Source: Silvibacterium acidisoli
GTDB lineage: Bacteria; Acidobacteriota; Terriglobia; Terriglobales; Acidobacteriaceae
NCBI GenBank assembly: GCA_022870745.1
Contig: CP085323.1
Span: forward strand, 1,612,001 to 1,676,000
DNA: 64,000 nucleotides
Reading direction: 5' to 3'
Numbering within the stretch: the stretch's first letter is position 1; every line of letters begins with the position of its first letter. Position numbers and translations under genes: made by a program. Shown here piece after piece: positions 52,774 to 61,372 of this stretch. The notes below the pieces were generated by a model. The model was not told where the DNA came from. It saw only the letters and a program-made list of their open reading frames with translations, and ran no database searches.

Positions 52774-54065
52774 AGCCGATCCTGATTCGTGGAGGGCACC
52801 TCATCGATCCCGCGTCCGGCGTGGATGCTTTGCGCGATGTTCTGCTGGTGGACGGTAAGGTTGCAGCGGTGGACGCACCGGGCAAGATCAAGAACGGCGA
52901 TGCAGATGTGATCGATGCCAAGGGGCTGGTAGTCGCTCCGGGGCTGGTGGACATTCACGTGCACCTGCGTGAGCCGGGACAGGGCTACAAAGAGACGATC
53001 GCTACCGGCACAGCTGCTGCCGCAGCAGGCGGATTTACGAGCGTCTGCGCGATGCCGAACACTACTCCCGTGAACGACTCGGCGGAGACAACCCGCTGGA
53101 TGCTTTCGCCGGAGCGCAATGCTGCGATCCGCGTCTTCCCCATTGCCGCGGCGACACGCGGCTCGATGGGAGAATCGCTCACTGAGTACACTTCGCTGAA
53201 GGCTGCGGGCGCTGTGGGCGTGACCGATGACGGCAAACCGATTCTTGGCGAAGCGATCATGCGAGAGGCGCTTACCGCTGCGGCCCGCTTGAACCTGCCG
53301 GTGATTCAGCATGCGGAAGACACGCGCATGACCGGCGGCTGCTCGATGAATGCCGGACCTGTGGCCTTTCGTCTTGGATTGCGCGGAATGACGGTGGAAG
53401 CTGAATCCAGCCTAGTGGAGCGCGATCTTCGCCTGCTGGCCCAGGTTAAGGACAGCCGCGCGCACCTGCATGTGGCGCATCTTTCGACCAAGGCTGCGCT
53501 CGATGCCGTACGCAAGGCTCGCCGCAATGGACTGCGCGCAACCTGCGAGGTGGCTCCGCACCACTTTGTGCTGAATGAAGAGGCGGTCGGCCAGTACGAC
53601 ACGCATGCGAAGATGAATCCGCCGCTGCGTGCCGAAGCGGATCGTGCCGCGATGATCGAGGGCATTATCGATGGCTCGGTCGATTGCATCGCCACCGATC
53701 ACGCTCCTCACGCCGCGCACGAGAAGGAGCAGGAGTTCGAACGCGCTCCAAACGGTATTACCGGGCTCGAGTCGGCGCTGGGGCTGACGATTGCGACACT
53801 ACACGGCAAGCATAAACTGCCGATCAGCCGCATTATCGCCCTGCTGAGCACGCAGCCAGCGAATGTGCTGGCGCTGCGTGGACGCGGGACACTCGCCATC
53901 GGCGCGTTTGCTGACGTGGTGATCTTCAATCCAACCGCACAATGGACCTTCAAGGCTGCAGAGTCGAAGTCGAAGTCGAAGAATACTCCGTTCGACGGCT
54001 GGACGATGCAGGGCCAGGTTCAGATGACGATCAGCGAAGGGCGCGTGGTTTACAAGCGCGGATAG
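52770..54065 (+). CDS. pyrC: Dihydroorotase
   Basis: A 431-residue amidohydrolase of the class I type. DIHVHLREPGQGYKE holds the HxH metal ligands; further elements are SVCAMPNTTPVND, GVTDDGKPI, QHAEDTRMTGG, HVAHLSTKAALDAV, and IATDHAPHAAHEKEQEF with the catalytic Asp. It cyclises carbamoyl-aspartate to dihydroorotate. Translationally coupled to pyrB and last gene of the operon; a strong terminator follows 49 bp later. Confidence 0.95.
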   Translation: MKPILIRGGHLIDPASGVDALRDVLLVDGKVAAVDAPGKIKNGDADVIDAKGLVVAPGLVDIHVHLREPGQGYKETIATGTAAAAAGGFTSVCAMPNTTPVNDSAETTRWMLSPERNAAIRVFPIAAATRGSMGESLTEYTSLKAAGAVGVTDDGKPILGEAIMREALTAAARLNLPVIQHAEDTRMTGGCSMNAGPVAFRLGLRGMTVEAESSLVERDLRLLAQVKDSRAHLHVAHLSTKAALDAVRKARRNGLRATCEVAPHHFVLNEEAVGQYDTHAKMNPPLRAEADRAAMIEGIIDGSVDCIATDHAPHAAHEKEQEFERAPNGITGLESALGLTIATLHGKHKLPISRIIALLSTQPANVLALRGRGTLAIGAFADVVIFNPTAQWTFKAAESKSKSKNTPFDGWTMQGQVQMTISEGRVVYKRG

Positions 54066-54113
54066 CTTGATTGCATGGGCTGAAGGCGTGCCCTGATACA
54101 AAGTAAAAAACCA

Positions 54114-54151
54114 GCGCCGCAGAAGCATTCTTGTTCTGCGGCGCGATTTTT
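54114..54151 (+). terminator. Intrinsic terminator of the pyr operon
   Basis: GCGCCGCAGAA (54114-54124), 9-nt loop, TTCTGCGGCGC (54134-54144), then gaTTTTTTg. Perfect 11-bp stem and T-run. Confidence 0.9.
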
Positions 54152-54185
54152 TGCTGGTCTGAAACGAGCGCACTGCTGGCGGCTT

Positions 54186-54495
54186 ACTTTCCCACCCAAG
54201 ACGATGAGACCGTCTTGAATGGGGCACCCTTTGTTCTTCGGTGTGCCAGCATGGCTATGGGATGCGGTTTACTTTCCCACCCAAGACGATGAGACCGTCT
54301 TGGATGGGGCACCCTTTGTTCTTCGGTGTGCCCGCTTGCTATGGGATGCGGTTTACTTTCCCACCCAAGACGATGAGACCGTCTTGAATGGGGCACCCTT
54401 TGTTCTTCGGTGTGCCCGCTTGCTATGGGATGCGGTTTACTTTCCCACCCAAGACGATGAAGCCGTCTTGGGTGGGGCACCCTTTGTTCTTCCCT
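54186..54495. repeat. Tandem array of four 84-85-bp units of REP-like family A
   Basis: Units begin at 54190, 54275, 54359 and 54443. Each has TCCCACCC, a CAAGACG-type palindrome (AAGACGatgagacCGTCTT), GGGGCACCC and a 45-bp spacer (TTTGTTCTTCGGTGTGCC and following) leading to the next. Copies differ by a few bases; the fourth is followed by a truncated spacer. ORFs on both strands across it are products of the repeat and not genes. The 457-bp gap between pyrC and the phage module holds only the terminator, this array and, at 54071-54100, a degraded family B element. Confidence 0.92.
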
Positions 54496-54522
54496 GCGCT
54501 GGCATCGCGTGTGCAGATTCTT

Positions 54523-54741
54523 CTATTTCCTGCGCAGTATTTCGAAGGCTAACTGCAACAAGGTGAAGAGTGCTCCGCTGGCTACGGCGAAGCCGCGTGC
54601 GCGTTGCAGGCTTTGTTCGTGGCGGCCTACGCGGCCTTCGATCGATGCGATGCGTCCCGAGTTTCCATCGCCGAGTAGTGTGCCCATCTGGTTCTTCAGA
54701 ACGGATAGGTCGGCGAGTACCTGTGCTTCGAAGTCAGTCAT
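54523..54741 (-). CDS. Small phage-type coiled-coil protein with C-terminal membrane segment
   Basis: A 72-residue protein: an N-terminal stretch MTDFEAQVLADLSVLKNQMG, a heptad-rich middle (SGRIASIEGRVGRHEQSLQR) and a C-terminal hydrophobic helix (GALFTLLQLAFEIL). This layout recalls XhlA/hemolysin-type phage lysis-accessory proteins, though without a confident match. It starts 11 bp after the stop of the large tail protein and is the last gene of the phage block. Confidence 0.55.
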   Translation of the reverse strand: MTDFEAQVLADLSVLKNQMGTLLGDGNSGRIASIEGRVGRHEQSLQRARGFAVASGALFTLLQLAFEILRRK

Positions 54742-54752
54742 ATATTTTCCGT

Positions 54753-57074
54753 TTACGACAGGGGGATATTAGTAAAGATGGCCGCGGAGAAACGGGAGTA
54801 ATTCGGCGGCGTCGATGCGTCATACATGCGGATGTAGAAACGTTCGGTGACAGCTCCGCGCGGAATGCTGAAGTTGGCCACCGGCGAGCGCAGCACCAGA
54901 TCAGATCCTGAGCCGGGAGCGAAGGCCCAGTCGCGCCGGCGCACTTCGAAGCCGCCTCCGCTGGGTGCCGTAATGCCTGCGCTGACCGCGATAGCGCTGC
55001 CGATTAGTGAGGTTACGGTGAAAGCGGCGAGGTTCGCGAGGGGCGATGTTGTCTCTGCCTGTTGCGGCAGCCATACGGTTGCGGGAACGGTCGCGGATGT
55101 CTTCACTGAGATGGCATCGGCCCAGTCGTTGGCGAATCCGATCCTGTACTGCAAGAGCTCGGGCACGCCGGGAACCGGTTGTATCTCCACGGTGCGCACA
55201 ACGAGGTTCGCATTGAGGCTGACTGAAGCTGCGTCGATGGCGAGCACGTCGCCGGGCCACACGTCGCTGGTCTGCTGCATGTTCCAGGCGGTGTAAGTGC
55301 CTTTCCATGCGGCTCCGCGATTTGTAGAGAAATCGAGGAGCGCAAGGGTGGCATTTTCGCAATCGGCGCTGCTGCGCGGAGCGGGGCTGGTGACGCTTCC
55401 GATCCACGCTGCGGTTCCGGGGATCTGGCCTCCGCTGCCGAGCGATGCGATGCTGGCGGTGTTCGCCATGCGGGCCACGGAGCGATGGCCGGTGCGATAG
55501 GTAACGGCAATGACTTCGCCAGCCTGCGGCGTGGTGGTGGAGTAGAAGCGCAGGCGGCCGGTGCGTTCGACTTCGCAGTCTGCGCCCTGTGCTGTGGTGC
55601 CGAGGCGGCGCACGATGGGCGACGAACCCGGTGGCGTACTGACGACCCAGTTAGGCCCCTGCTGCTCGATTGCGAAACCCGCAATGCTGCAGGAAAGGCT
55701 GCTGCTATTGAGCGGCGCAAGCGTGGCGACGGAAGGCAGCGAGGTAAGTGAACCGGAGTAGAGGATGACGGGCGCGGCGGCTACTCCGCCGGTGGTGTCC
55801 TGCACCTCGAGAATGACATTGCCGCCGGAAGCCAGGTCGTTGCCGCCGTAGGTTTGCGGACCCGTACTGTCGAGCGAATAGTATGTCTGCTGGACACGCT
55901 GCATCTCGTTGCAAAAGGTCCGCAGGCGCAGGGTGTAAACGTGACCGGCGATGGTGGTAAAGGAGGAGCCTGCGACGACTCCATCGACGAGTGCGGTAAC
56001 GATGGTGTTTGAGCCGGACGTAGTGACGGAAAAGCCTGCAGTGCAGTTGATGATCTTTACCGCGCCGTTGTAGATGCCGTTGAGCACGCCCTGGTTCAGT
56101 GATCCGAACTGTACGCCTGTCGCCTCGAAGACCATGGAACCGCCGAGCTCGACGAGATTCACAGCCTCCAGCAGCGTGTCGCCGTCGATGCCGTCACCAC
56201 CGGTGCAGGTGAGGCCGGCTGAGGTGATCGAGATGCGATTGGCGGAGTCCTTGATCGCCCAGATCTGCGTGTTGATGGTGGGCTCGTTGAAGAGCTCGGT
56301 GAGTGGCTTGGTCTGTGATGAAGAAGGCGCGTAGGGCAACTCGGTGAGGTTGAAGAGCAGTGTAACGCCATCGCCTTCGAAGTATTCGGTCACATAGGCT
56401 GCAGGCTCTTCTGCCCCGCAGACAGTGATGTCGTTTGCGAGCGCCTTCACCATGGATGCTTCGAGGTTCGAGAGCGCCAGCGTACCGCCTGTCTCGCTCA
56501 GCGTGTGCGTGACGGAGCCGACGGGAACGATAGAGAGTGCGCCGTTGACGACACGATAAGCACTGCGAGCGGCAGCGGTAAGAGTGCCGGCATTCTGCGA
56601 CCAGGTTTGTGCGGCGTCGGCGAAAAACTGGCTGGAGCTTTGACCTGCGACTGGCGCGGGGAATGCGATGCCTGTGCCTTCGAGGCGCGTGTTGAGATTG
56701 GTAAGCAGCGTGGCCAGGGGCTGAGAGATGGCGGGTAATGAACGCGGCAGCGGCTGCTGGTTCAGCAGCACCTCGTCGCTGATGGCATTGATGAGCCACT
56801 GCCAAGCGGGCCCTTCGGTGCCCTGGCCTGCAAGCTGCATGGCGGGCTCGGTGGCGATGTATCCGGTAAAGAGCAGAGTGCCGTTATCGCTGGCCACGAC
56901 CACCCGCGCATTGCGCACCGGCACCGCAAGCGAGACGGTTTGCGGCGCGAGCGTGAAGCTCGCAAGCGATGGCTCATTCAGTTCGCGCTCGATGAGAAGC
57001 TTCGCAGAAGCCACGATGGACGAGGTGTAATCGATCGCGCCTTTGCCGTCGAGATTATTGATGGTCAGATTCAA
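54753..57074 (-). CDS. Large phage tail/hub-like protein
   Basis: A 773-residue protein. The N-terminal region LNLTINNLDGKGAIDYTSSI...LLFTGYIATEP...WQWLINAISDEVLLNQQ resembles tail hub or baseplate-hub proteins (gp27/late-control-D type), followed by beta-rich, Ser/Thr/Gly-rich domains (VYTLRLRTFCNEMQRVQQTYYSLD, TAWNMQQTSDVWPGDVLAI) and a C-terminal receptor-binding-like tail (RFYIRMYDASTPPNYSRF). I use the TTG at 57074 with AAGGAG 9 nt upstream; the longer open frame overlaps the next gene. It probably forms the tail tip and cell-contact part; that is inference. Confidence 0.65.
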   Translation of the reverse strand: MNLTINNLDGKGAIDYTSSIVASAKLLIERELNEPSLASFTLAPQTVSLAVPVRNARVVVASDNGTLLFTGYIATEPAMQLAGQGTEGPAWQWLINAISDEVLLNQQPLPRSLPAISQPLATLLTNLNTRLEGTGIAFPAPVAGQSSSQFFADAAQTWSQNAGTLTAAARSAYRVVNGALSIVPVGSVTHTLSETGGTLALSNLEASMVKALANDITVCGAEEPAAYVTEYFEGDGVTLLFNLTELPYAPSSSQTKPLTELFNEPTINTQIWAIKDSANRISITSAGLTCTGGDGIDGDTLLEAVNLVELGGSMVFEATGVQFGSLNQGVLNGIYNGAVKIINCTAGFSVTTSGSNTIVTALVDGVVAGSSFTTIAGHVYTLRLRTFCNEMQRVQQTYYSLDSTGPQTYGGNDLASGGNVILEVQDTTGGVAAAPVILYSGSLTSLPSVATLAPLNSSSLSCSIAGFAIEQQGPNWVVSTPPGSSPIVRRLGTTAQGADCEVERTGRLRFYSTTTPQAGEVIAVTYRTGHRSVARMANTASIASLGSGGQIPGTAAWIGSVTSPAPRSSADCENATLALLDFSTNRGAAWKGTYTAWNMQQTSDVWPGDVLAIDAASVSLNANLVVRTVEIQPVPGVPELLQYRIGFANDWADAISVKTSATVPATVWLPQQAETTSPLANLAAFTVTSLIGSAIAVSAGITAPSGGGFEVRRRDWAFAPGSGSDLVLRSPVANFSIPRGAVTERFYIRMYDASTPPNYSRFSAAIFTNIPLS

Positions 57075-57096
57075 GCGGGATTTCTCCTTGGCAGCC

Positions 57097-58080
57097 TTAG
57101 ACCAGGGTCTGGGCGGACGGCAGGTAAGTGCGATAGCAGACGACCTGCTGGCCATCATTCGCGTCGGTTGCAGGCAGAGCGCGAAAGCCTGCGGCAAGCG
57201 CGATGCGGTCGAGCGGGCCTGCCATGTTTGCCGTTGATTCGGCTGCGCCTGCCAGCGCTTCGAGACGTGGATAGTAAAAACAGAGGCGATCTCCCTGTTC
57301 GCCGGGCATGACGAAGAGCGCGGACCACTCCTGGAAGAAGCTGCCGCCTTCGCGGTCGACAAAGCCGAGCACGGCCTGCACCTTCAAGGTGCTGGCGGGC
57401 ACGCCTGCTATGAGCGGCTGCGCAAGCTGCAGGCCGGTGGGCAGAACCCCTGACACGCGCGCGACGTTGAAGGTGACCCGGCGGATGGCGTCGGCGTCCA
57501 GTGTATTTGTCGCAGTGGCAGATACGTATCCTGCGCTAACTCCGGAGCCGATGTACCCTGATTGCGCGGCGTAGTCGTTGTCGACGGCGACGATAGAGCC
57601 TGCGGTGAAGCCGGCGGACGCCCCACTGGCCATGGCAAGAAAGCTAGCGGTCGAACCGGATGCGGCGAGTGGTACTGCGGCGGCAGCTTTTGCTCCAGAG
57701 CCGTTGGCTGCCGCTCCGGATGCGGGTTCGAGCAAGTTCATATGTTGCGTGCCGCCTGCGAGGGCCATGGAGAGCTTGGTCCATGTCTTGAAACGGAAGG
57801 AGACGCTGGCGTCTATGCTCTCGCGGACCTGGTAGTGCGTCAGAGCGGGCGAGCCGGTGGTGAGACCGGTGGTCTTGCTGAGCGACTTGCGGGCGAAGTC
57901 TTCGATCCATCCGAGGTCGATCCATGGCAAGGGCGGAGTGTCGAGCGCGAATTGACCCGACAGAGAGGGATCGAAGACGGAAACCTTACGGTTGGTGCGA
58001 TCGACTGGTGCAAAATACGCGCGCACCCGCCGCGTTACGGGCGGCATGGCGCTCCATGTGGTCAGCGGCGTTGTGCTCAT
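57097..58080 (-). CDS. Phage tail-tube-like protein
   Basis: A 327-residue protein. STTPLTTWSAMPPVTRRVRAYFAPVDR, the central DASVSFRFKTWTKLSMALAGGTQHM, and the C-terminal half with FVDREGGSFFQEWSALFVMPGEQGDR and RIALAAGFRALP fit a tube-type fold with Ala/Gly-rich insertion. The role is assigned from gene order (after completion protein, before tail hub) and general character; no precise family. Its ATG overlaps the stop of the upstream gene by 4 nt. Confidence 0.55.
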   Translation of the reverse strand: MSTTPLTTWSAMPPVTRRVRAYFAPVDRTNRKVSVFDPSLSGQFALDTPPLPWIDLGWIEDFARKSLSKTTGLTTGSPALTHYQVRESIDASVSFRFKTWTKLSMALAGGTQHMNLLEPASGAAANGSGAKAAAAVPLAASGSTASFLAMASGASAGFTAGSIVAVDNDYAAQSGYIGSGVSAGYVSATATNTLDADAIRRVTFNVARVSGVLPTGLQLAQPLIAGVPASTLKVQAVLGFVDREGGSFFQEWSALFVMPGEQGDRLCFYYPRLEALAGAAESTANMAGPLDRIALAAGFRALPATDANDGQQVVCYRTYLPSAQTLV

Positions 58081-58565
58081 TGTTCTCCCTGTTCCTGGAA
58101 GGCGAAGACGGTCACAGTGGCGATACGGTTGAGGCGCTCACGTACGGTACTGGCAGGCGCGAAGGCAGCCGGCGTCCAGAAGACCTGCGTGTTCAGTGTG
58201 GTAGCAGGCGTCGTCGCGTAGTTCATCTTCTGCGTGCCGGGCGGTGCTAGAAGCTGCGTGAGCTCGTAGTCCATCTCTTCGAGGTCACGGCCGCGATCGA
58301 GTCCGTTATTGCCTTGCGTGCCTGCCGTGGCGTAGTGGATTTCGCACTGCATGGTGGCCAGCGGCGCGGGCAGTTGATTGTCCACGCTGAGCGATGTCCA
58401 GCGCAGGACGAAGACATCGGTGAGCAGCTGCGGCATGGGCTGCTCGGCTTCTTCGACGAGGATGCCGGGGCGAGATAGCCCGCGCAGCGTCATGACGCGC
58501 TCCGGGTTCAGCGTGGCGAGGCGGTTGCGCAGCGTGATGTAAAAAGTGTCTTTCGCGTTCTGCAT
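58077..58565 (-). CDS. Phage tail-completion-like protein
   Basis: A 162-residue protein, MQNAKDTFYITLRNRLATLNPERVM at the start, then ILVEEAEQPMPQLLTDVFVLRW and MQCEIHYATAGTQG, ending with TVRERLNRIATVTVFAFQEQGEQ. Layout and position match tail terminator/completion proteins that cap the tube; specific function inferred. The ATG at 58565 has CAGGAG 7 nt upstream; the longer frame adds residues reading into the repeat element. Translationally coupled to the tube-like gene. Confidence 0.5.
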   Translation of the reverse strand: MQNAKDTFYITLRNRLATLNPERVMTLRGLSRPGILVEEAEQPMPQLLTDVFVLRWTSLSVDNQLPAPLATMQCEIHYATAGTQGNNGLDRGRDLEEMDYELTQLLAPPGTQKMNYATTPATTLNTQVFWTPAAFAPASTVRERLNRIATVTVFAFQEQGEQ

Positions 58566-58592
58566 GGTGTGCTCCTGAGACAAGATCATTCC

Positions 58593-58627
58593 TCCCACCC
58601 AAGCGGAGCTTGGATGGGCACCCCTTT
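58593..58627. repeat. REP-like element (family A, short form) between phage genes
   Basis: TCCCACCCAAG-cggag-CTTGGATGGGCACCCC: same ends as the 54.2-kb units but a shorter palindrome. It lies in the 82-bp gap between two phage genes. Confidence 0.75.
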
Positions 58628-58647
58628 TCGTGGTGGTTCATGCTTGG

Positions 58648-59100
58648 CTAAGACGCGGACTGCAGCTGCCAGCCGGAGGCCGATTCTCGTAACAGTAATC
58701 GATACATATAGACCTGGCCGAGCGTTTCTGATATCGAGGTTTCTTCGATGAGGAAGAGCTTGCCGTCGATCACCGCTCCTGCGGCCATCGCGAAGAGGGT
58801 ATCGGCGGAACTTAGCTGCAGCTGACTGATGGCGGCCTGTACAGCAACGGCAGAAACCAGCAACTCGTACTTTGCGGGCTGCCCCTCGGCTACGGTCGCG
58901 CGTACGCGGCGAAAGACGGCCGGCGCCAAGGGCAGCAGCTCAAAACCGGGAGCTGTGATGCCGAGCTGTGCCGGGTCGGTCGAGACAGGGGTTGCGGGTG
59001 GCATTTGCAGCGAGGCTGTCGTGCCTCCGTTGGCGCGCAGCAGGGCGTTGGCCATGCGCAGGGCGTGGCTGTTGAATGTCTGTGTGCTGGTGTCGGCCAT
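58648..59100 (-). CDS. Hypothetical phage-block protein
   Basis: A 150-residue protein, MADTSTQTFNSHALRMANALLRANG at the start, a beta-rich middle with FELLPLAPAVFRRVRATVAEGQPAKYELLVSAVAV, and LLLRESASGWQLQSAS at the C-terminus. I recognise no family. Position (after connector, before completion protein) suggests a head-tail joining or tail-assembly part. The ATG is 3 bp after the upstream stop. Confidence 0.55.
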   Translation of the reverse strand: MADTSTQTFNSHALRMANALLRANGGTTASLQMPPATPVSTDPAQLGITAPGFELLPLAPAVFRRVRATVAEGQPAKYELLVSAVAVQAAISQLQLSSADTLFAMAAGAVIDGKLFLIEETSISETLGQVYMYRLLLRESASGWQLQSAS

Positions 59101-59103
59101 GGA

Positions 59104-59727
59104 TTATCCCAGACGGGTTGCCACCCACGGAGCGAGCAGCGCCTGTACTGTTCCGTCGATGAGTGTGTTTGAGAAGTACTGGATCTGCATGGTATCGAGC
59201 TTGCTCGACTTGACGTTGAGCCCGGGCGTAGATTGCGCGTTCTTGACGATGAGCGCGCAGGCGCTGAGCACGGCATCGGGAATGGTCGCGAGGCCAGCGG
59301 TATAGGTGACTTCGACTTCGTTGTAGGGCAGGCCCATGATGTTGAGCGGGAAGGTCAGCTCGCCTGTGTCAGCCACGAAATCTACCGTGGTTGGATCGAT
59401 CGTGGTCCATGCTCCGGGCAGCGAGAAGGCCCACAGCACTTCTTCCTGCATGGGGTAGATGAGCTCGCCGCGTCGTGGTCTTGCGTAGCGTGCCTGGATG
59501 CTCACCAACGGTGAGTTCGCCGGTGCGATGGGAGCGAGTGGAAGATGGCTGAGGCGAACGGTCTGCGAGCCGGCGACCATGCGCAGGCGCTCGGTATATT
59601 GCGTGGGATTGAGGCTCACACGGCGGCAGTGCGTGTTGATGATGGCCGAGGCTACGGTGATCCAGTCGTCGGTGACATCGGCGGAGAGCCCGTAGCTCTC
59701 ATATTGTGACGGCTGTAGATATCCCAT
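59104..59727 (-). CDS. Phage head-tail connector-like protein
   Basis: A 207-residue protein, MGYLQPSQYESYGLSADVTDDWITVASAIINTHCRRVS at the start (helical adaptor-type), then a beta-rich insertion (GELIYPMQEEVLWAFSL, DFVADTGELTFPLNIMGLPYNEVEVTYTAGL), and a C-terminal helix. The N-terminal helices and strand pair resemble HK97 gp6-type connectors but with a larger insertion. Position right after the capsid gene supports the call. A terminator separates it from the capsid gene, so it may have its own promoter or rely on read-through. Confidence 0.6.
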   Translation of the reverse strand: MGYLQPSQYESYGLSADVTDDWITVASAIINTHCRRVSLNPTQYTERLRMVAGSQTVRLSHLPLAPIAPANSPLVSIQARYARPRRGELIYPMQEEVLWAFSLPGAWTTIDPTTVDFVADTGELTFPLNIMGLPYNEVEVTYTAGLATIPDAVLSACALIVKNAQSTPGLNVKSSKLDTMQIQYFSNTLIDGTVQALLAPWVATRLG

Positions 59728-59757
59728 TTTTCTCCTTTAGTCAGGATCCAAAAACAG

Positions 59758-59790
59758 AAAAGCCCGCAGCATTTTCAGCTGCGGGCTTTT
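59758..59790. terminator. Intrinsic terminator downstream of the capsid gene
   Basis: AAAAGCCCGCAG (59758-59769), 9-nt loop, CTGCGGGCTTTT (59779-59790). Perfect 12-bp stem. On the minus strand the T-rich ttttctgttttt follows, in the direction of capsid transcription, 9 bp after its stop. Confidence 0.9.
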
Positions 59791-59798
59791 GCTATCGA

Positions 59799-60767
59799 CT
59801 ACCGGTCTACGAGCACCTGATAGTGAGCGTAGCTGGCGCCCTTGACCACCGGGGCTCCGAACTTGACGACCACGTACTGTGAAGCGAGCGAGCTGGGAAC
59901 TCCGAGGCGGAAGACGCGCGGGTTCGGATCGCTGAGCCAGTGGTACTCGATCATGTCCTCGGTGACGATGTAGGCGGGCAGCACGGCCGATCCAGAGCCG
60001 GGCGTGCCGGTGTAGCTCAATGTCCAGTCGGGAATCAGCGGCAGATTGCCGGCCTGGGTGGAGAGCATTTTGACGGTGACGCCGCCGGTGATTTCGGTCG
60101 TGCCGAGGACGACGTTGAAGTCGGCCTTCATCTCACGATCGATCAGGTCGAGCAGCACGGGGTTTGCGTAGATCGCGGTTGGCCTTACGGCGAAGCTCGA
60201 GTTCGCGACCATCTGCGCCACGGTCGACTTGAGTCCGTCGACGATGCTGGCGGTGCTGGCGATGGTGGTGGTGTTGCCACCGGCGACGATCTGCTGCGCC
60301 ACGCCGTAGTACTGTGTTGTGGTGGGCGTGGTCAGCGAGGTGTCATTGCCGTTCCACAGCGCAACGTCATGCGTGTGCAGGACGCCTTCGATGGTGTCGA
60401 CCAGGTCCTTGGCCTGCAGATAAGCGAACTGCTTCTGCTGTGTTCCAAGCTCGACGTCGAAGAGGTTGTAGTTCAGCTGGGCAACCAGCGCCTTGAGCGG
60501 CACGCTGCGCTCGACACGCGTGGGGCTGACAACAGGCGCCACAATCGTACGAGGATCGACAAAGCCCGACGTGCCCGGGGTGGGAATCGCCGTCTCTTCG
60601 AAGAAACGCGACGGGTGGCCGGTGGCAGGAACCTGCTTGATGCGCTGACCGAAGCTGCCGCGGCGGCGAACGATGTCCGTGATCTCGGTGTTGTACATCG
60701 GCACTTCAATCGCGCCAGGCCCGATGTAGTCAGCAGCCGAATGAATGTCGTAGAAATTTGCGTTCAT
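59799..60767 (-). CDS. Phage major capsid protein (HK97-fold type)
   Basis: A 322-residue protein. MNANFYDIHSAADYIGPGAIE at the start, MYNTEITDIVRRRGSFGQRI and RVERSVPLKALVAQLNYNLF (E-loop and spine region), IEGVLHTHDVALWNGND, and the C-terminal ASQYVVVKFGAPVVKGASYAHY strands fit SU10/Bacteriophage-type HK97-fold capsid proteins that have no N-terminal delta domain. The scaffold-like protein upstream takes that role. Strong ribosome-binding site GGAAGGAAAA. Terminators lie on both sides. Confidence 0.75.
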   Translation of the reverse strand: MNANFYDIHSAADYIGPGAIEVPMYNTEITDIVRRRGSFGQRIKQVPATGHPSRFFEETAIPTPGTSGFVDPRTIVAPVVSPTRVERSVPLKALVAQLNYNLFDVELGTQQKQFAYLQAKDLVDTIEGVLHTHDVALWNGNDTSLTTPTTTQYYGVAQQIVAGGNTTTIASTASIVDGLKSTVAQMVANSSFAVRPTAIYANPVLLDLIDREMKADFNVVLGTTEITGGVTVKMLSTQAGNLPLIPDWTLSYTGTPGSGSAVLPAYIVTEDMIEYHWLSDPNPRVFRLGVPSSLASQYVVVKFGAPVVKGASYAHYQVLVDR

Positions 60768-60807
60768 GGTTTTCCTTCCGCCCTTGGGCTGTTGTGTTTA
60801 AAACGAA

Positions 60808-60832
60808 AAGGGTCCGCTTTGTGCGGACCCTT
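60808..60832. terminator. Hairpin terminator upstream of the capsid gene
   Basis: AAGGGTCCGC (60808-60817), 5-nt loop, GCGGACCCTT (60823-60832). On the minus strand it is followed by ttcgtttt, so transcription from the scaffold gene should partly stop before the capsid gene, whose ATG is only about 40 nt on. Confidence 0.8.
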
Positions 60833-60870
60833 GCAGGGGCTTAAGCCTTGCCTGATACGACGCTTGTGGT

Positions 60871-60912
60871 GGACCCGTCCATGACGATGAAGCTGTCATG
60901 GATGGGGCACCC
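60871..60912. repeat. REP-like element (family A) between scaffold and capsid genes
   Basis: GGACCCGTCCATGAC-gatgaagct-GTCATGGATGGGGCACCC. The palindrome and 3' end match the purF copy best (CCATGAC/GTCATGG). Confidence 0.85.
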
Positions 60913-60940
60913 GCGATTTCGTAACAGTTACGAGACCTTT

Positions 60941-61372
60941 TTACGCGACGGCACCCGCGCGCAACAGCTGCGACTTCACGGCGATGCGCTGCTCGAGGCT
61001 CAGGCCGGTGAGGGCTGCATCGAGTGCTCCCGCTTCGATGGAGTCGAGGGCGGTAATGCCGCCTTTCGCGAGCAGCTGTACAGTCGCCGCGGGCAGCGTC
61101 TTACGCAGCGAGGCTGGCTTTTCTTCCTGCGCGCGCAGCTCCATGAGCTGCTTTTCGGCTGCGGCCAGGCGGCGTTCCAGCTCCTGCTCGCGAGCCGTGA
61201 TCTCGACGCCCGGCTCGATGGCCGTTGCGACAATCTTCTGGAGGTCGCCGTGGCGTTCGGCCTCACGCTGCTCCAGCAGCAGGGCGGTCTTCTCAAGCTG
61301 CGCCGCGGCGACGCTCAGCCTCTCGATGCTCTCGTTCATCGACCCCGGGATGTTGCTTGCCTCTATCTCCAT
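60941..61372 (-). CDS. Coiled-coil scaffold-like protein of the capsid module
   Basis: A 143-residue mostly helical protein: two coiled-coil stretches (MNESIERLSVAAAQLEKTALLLEQREAERHG and REQELERRLAAAEKQLMELRAQEE), then a short C-terminal domain (RKTLPAATVQLLAKGG). Location between protease and capsid genes and the low complexity suggest a scaffold that the protease removes. Its start overlaps the protease gene by 10 bp. Confidence 0.65.
   Translation of the reverse strand: MEIEASNIPGSMNESIERLSVAAAQLEKTALLLEQREAERHGDLQKIVATAIEPGVEITAREQELERRLAAAEKQLMELRAQEEKPASLRKTLPAATVQLLAKGGITALDSIEAGALDAALTGLSLEQRIAVKSQLLRAGAVA

Noticed and set aside
54186-54495. Possible CRISPR array
   Set aside because: Repeats are 84-85 bp, direct and near-identical throughout with no variable spacers, and no cas gene is near.
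54219-54566. Repetitive 115-residue plus-strand ORF (and a 98-residue minus-strand one)
   Set aside because: Entirely produced by the 84-85-bp repeat array; each unit encodes the same block and no start or ribosome-binding site stands out.
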